Source: Sunxiuqinia sp963677175
GTDB taxonomy: Bacteria; Bacteroidota; Bacteroidia; Bacteroidales; Prolixibacteraceae
Direction: 5' to 3'
Assembly: GCA_963677175.2 (NCBI GenBank)
Contig: CAXXES010000001.1
Span: 868,001 to 932,000 of the forward strand
DNA length: 64,000 nucleotides
Positions 62,872-64,000 of this stretch are shown one piece after another (within the stretch, counting starts at the first letter, position 1; every line of letters begins with the position of its first letter). The notes under the pieces were generated by a model, which saw only the letters and a list, made by a program, of their open reading frames with translations, had not been told where the DNA came from and made no database searches. The position numbers and the translations under genes are program-made.

Positions 62872-64000
62872 CTATAGTTTGATGGTGCAACCCAGTTTAA
62901 AATTGGTTCCCTCTCCTTTTTAAATGAAGTTGTTTAACGGGGCCGACCACTGGGAACGAGCAGGAAAGTAATCAGCGTTAAAAAGATTATTAAAAGCAAG
63001 GCTGAGGCCAACTGCTTGTGACAACTGGTACCCGGCGATCAGGTTAATCAGGTTATAGCCTGCCACAGGCGAGGAGCCATAGGCATATAAACCGTTTTCA
63101 AGCGGTTCAAAACGGTCGCAGTCACCAACACCCATGTAGTGGAGTTGAAGCGATAACTTGTCGGTTGGCTGATAAGTAACGAACGCAGTCAACTTGGGTG
63201 CTGCGATCATGTGTCCCGGCAGGTATTTTAAGGTGCCGTCTTCATTTTCAGCAACCCCTTCCACGTAAGAATATGCCAGACCGGCGGTCAGTTTTTTCCA
63301 GGGCCTGATGTTAACGCTCAGTTCGTAGCCAAAAATTTGTTGCGGAGATCGAGCGGTCTCAAAACGATTGTTGTCTTCATTAAAAACCAGGGCAGCTCCC
63401 CGTTCCGACGTATTGTAATAGCCAACAGCTTCAAACTTCACCTTGTCAAACCGGCTCGAAAATCCAATCTCATAGCTGTTTGTGGTGATGGGGTCCAGGA
63501 AAATATTGGCGATATTATCGGTTTGGGCCGAACGCAGGATGCTGCCCATGTCGGGCAGGACGAATCCTTGCGAAAAGCTAAAGAAGGGAGAAAAGCAATG
63601 GTCATGAATGTACCGGACACCTGCATTGAAAGTGACACTTTCATAGTCCAGTTCTCCCCCTGTAACATCCACCGAAGGGTTAAAGTTGCTGTCACCTTTA
63701 AGGCTGTATGGTAAGGTCGAATAATCATCAACCTGAATGTTCATCCGGTCGTAACGAACGCCGGCTTTAATTACCCAGTCGCCAGCAATATTCAGCCTGC
63801 TTTCCAGAAATGGAGCAACAACCTGCAGTTCAATCTCGGGTACCCAGATCCGATTATCAACCAATGGTTGAGAAGTGACATCACGCAGGAAATCTGCGCC
63901 ATAGATGAGATGCAGATCGCCCAATGAATTTAGATCAATCCCTGATTGCAGAAACGGGCGGATGCCCAGTTTTTTAGACAAGATTCTAGATTGACCTCCG
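62872..64000 (-). pseudogene. TonB-dependent receptor, C-terminal part, with a premature TAA
   Basis: The plus-edge of the window cuts this gene; the frame is open from 64000. It is the C-terminal beta-barrel of a siderophore/vitamin-type TonB receptor (FSPFFSFSQGFVLPDMGSIL, NSYEIGFSS, GYELSVNIRPW, YNLINLIAGYQL and FNNLFNADYFP). A TAA at 62920-62922 ends the frame after PLNNFI, but the same frame continues KGEGTNFKLGCTIKL to TAG at 62872-62874, which is the normal terminal strand (xGEGxNFxLG). One CAA-to-TAA change explains it. Without the last strand the barrel would probably not insert. The N-terminal plug is outside the window. Confidence 0.85.

Overview
The window looks like a chromosomal segment of a free-living member of the Bacteroidota, probably near the Marinilabiliales/Prolixibacteraceae. 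The evidence is type IX secretion (T9SS) and gliding genes (porZ, porW/sprE, porX, gldH), a SusC/SusD nutrient-uptake locus, T9SS C-terminal sorting domains, MlaE/MlaF, RicT, and promoters of the form TTTG...TAnnTTTG. No tRNA, rRNA, CRISPR array or intact transposon was seen.

Layout. 0-6.6 kb: rdgB end, porZ, recO, an aminotransferase homologue that has lost its PLP lysine, then rfbB and a pseudouridine synthase on the minus strand. 6.6-12.3 kb: a degenerate repeat array, a GH28 pectinase-like lipoprotein, an SBF-type transporter and a two-component system. 12.3-17.5 kb: accessory stretch with a small unknown protein, a 21-bp repeat array, a DUF4419 gene bracketed by repeat elements, small membrane proteins, a truncated haemoglobin and an orphan MNT-type protein. 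17.5-26.6 kb: housekeeping genes pgk, holB, ricT, gldH, trmB, an ATL-like gene and mrp, with a PAS histidine kinase between holB and ricT. 26.7-35.7 kb: a second 21-bp array, porW, porX, mlaFE and a mannose-1-phosphate guanylyltransferase. 35.7-42.5 kb: an IS66 remnant, an AraC-SDR-epimerase cluster, then a gene graveyard with a HAD hydrolase and four TGACGTCA palindromes spaced exactly 22 bp. 42.5-50.7 kb: susC, susD and two surface lipoprotein genes, ending in strong terminators. 51-56.4 kb: rbfA, a methyltransferase, a LolC/E-type permease, tetR and rnr. 56.4-64 kb: a GH32 fructanase, a metallopeptidase broken by an in-frame TAG, an attenuator-controlled tyrA-aroF/CM operon, and a TonB receptor with a premature TAA.

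Two points stand out. First, tyrA-aroF/CM is preceded by a 24-codon leader containing eight consecutive aromatic codons (FYYWYYYF), followed by an intrinsic terminator just before tyrA: a classical attenuator for aromatic amino acid synthesis. Second, the intergenic DNA has a consistent repeat grammar. At least ten gaps carry degenerate 7-nt tandem repeats with a different core at each site, three gaps carry arrays of about 21 bp (three times seven), and one carries a 22-bp array of palindromes. Several genes near the edges of conserved blocks show loss-of-function changes (missing catalytic residues, in-frame stops, internal deletion), so this strain appears to be losing accessory functions while its core operons stay intact.
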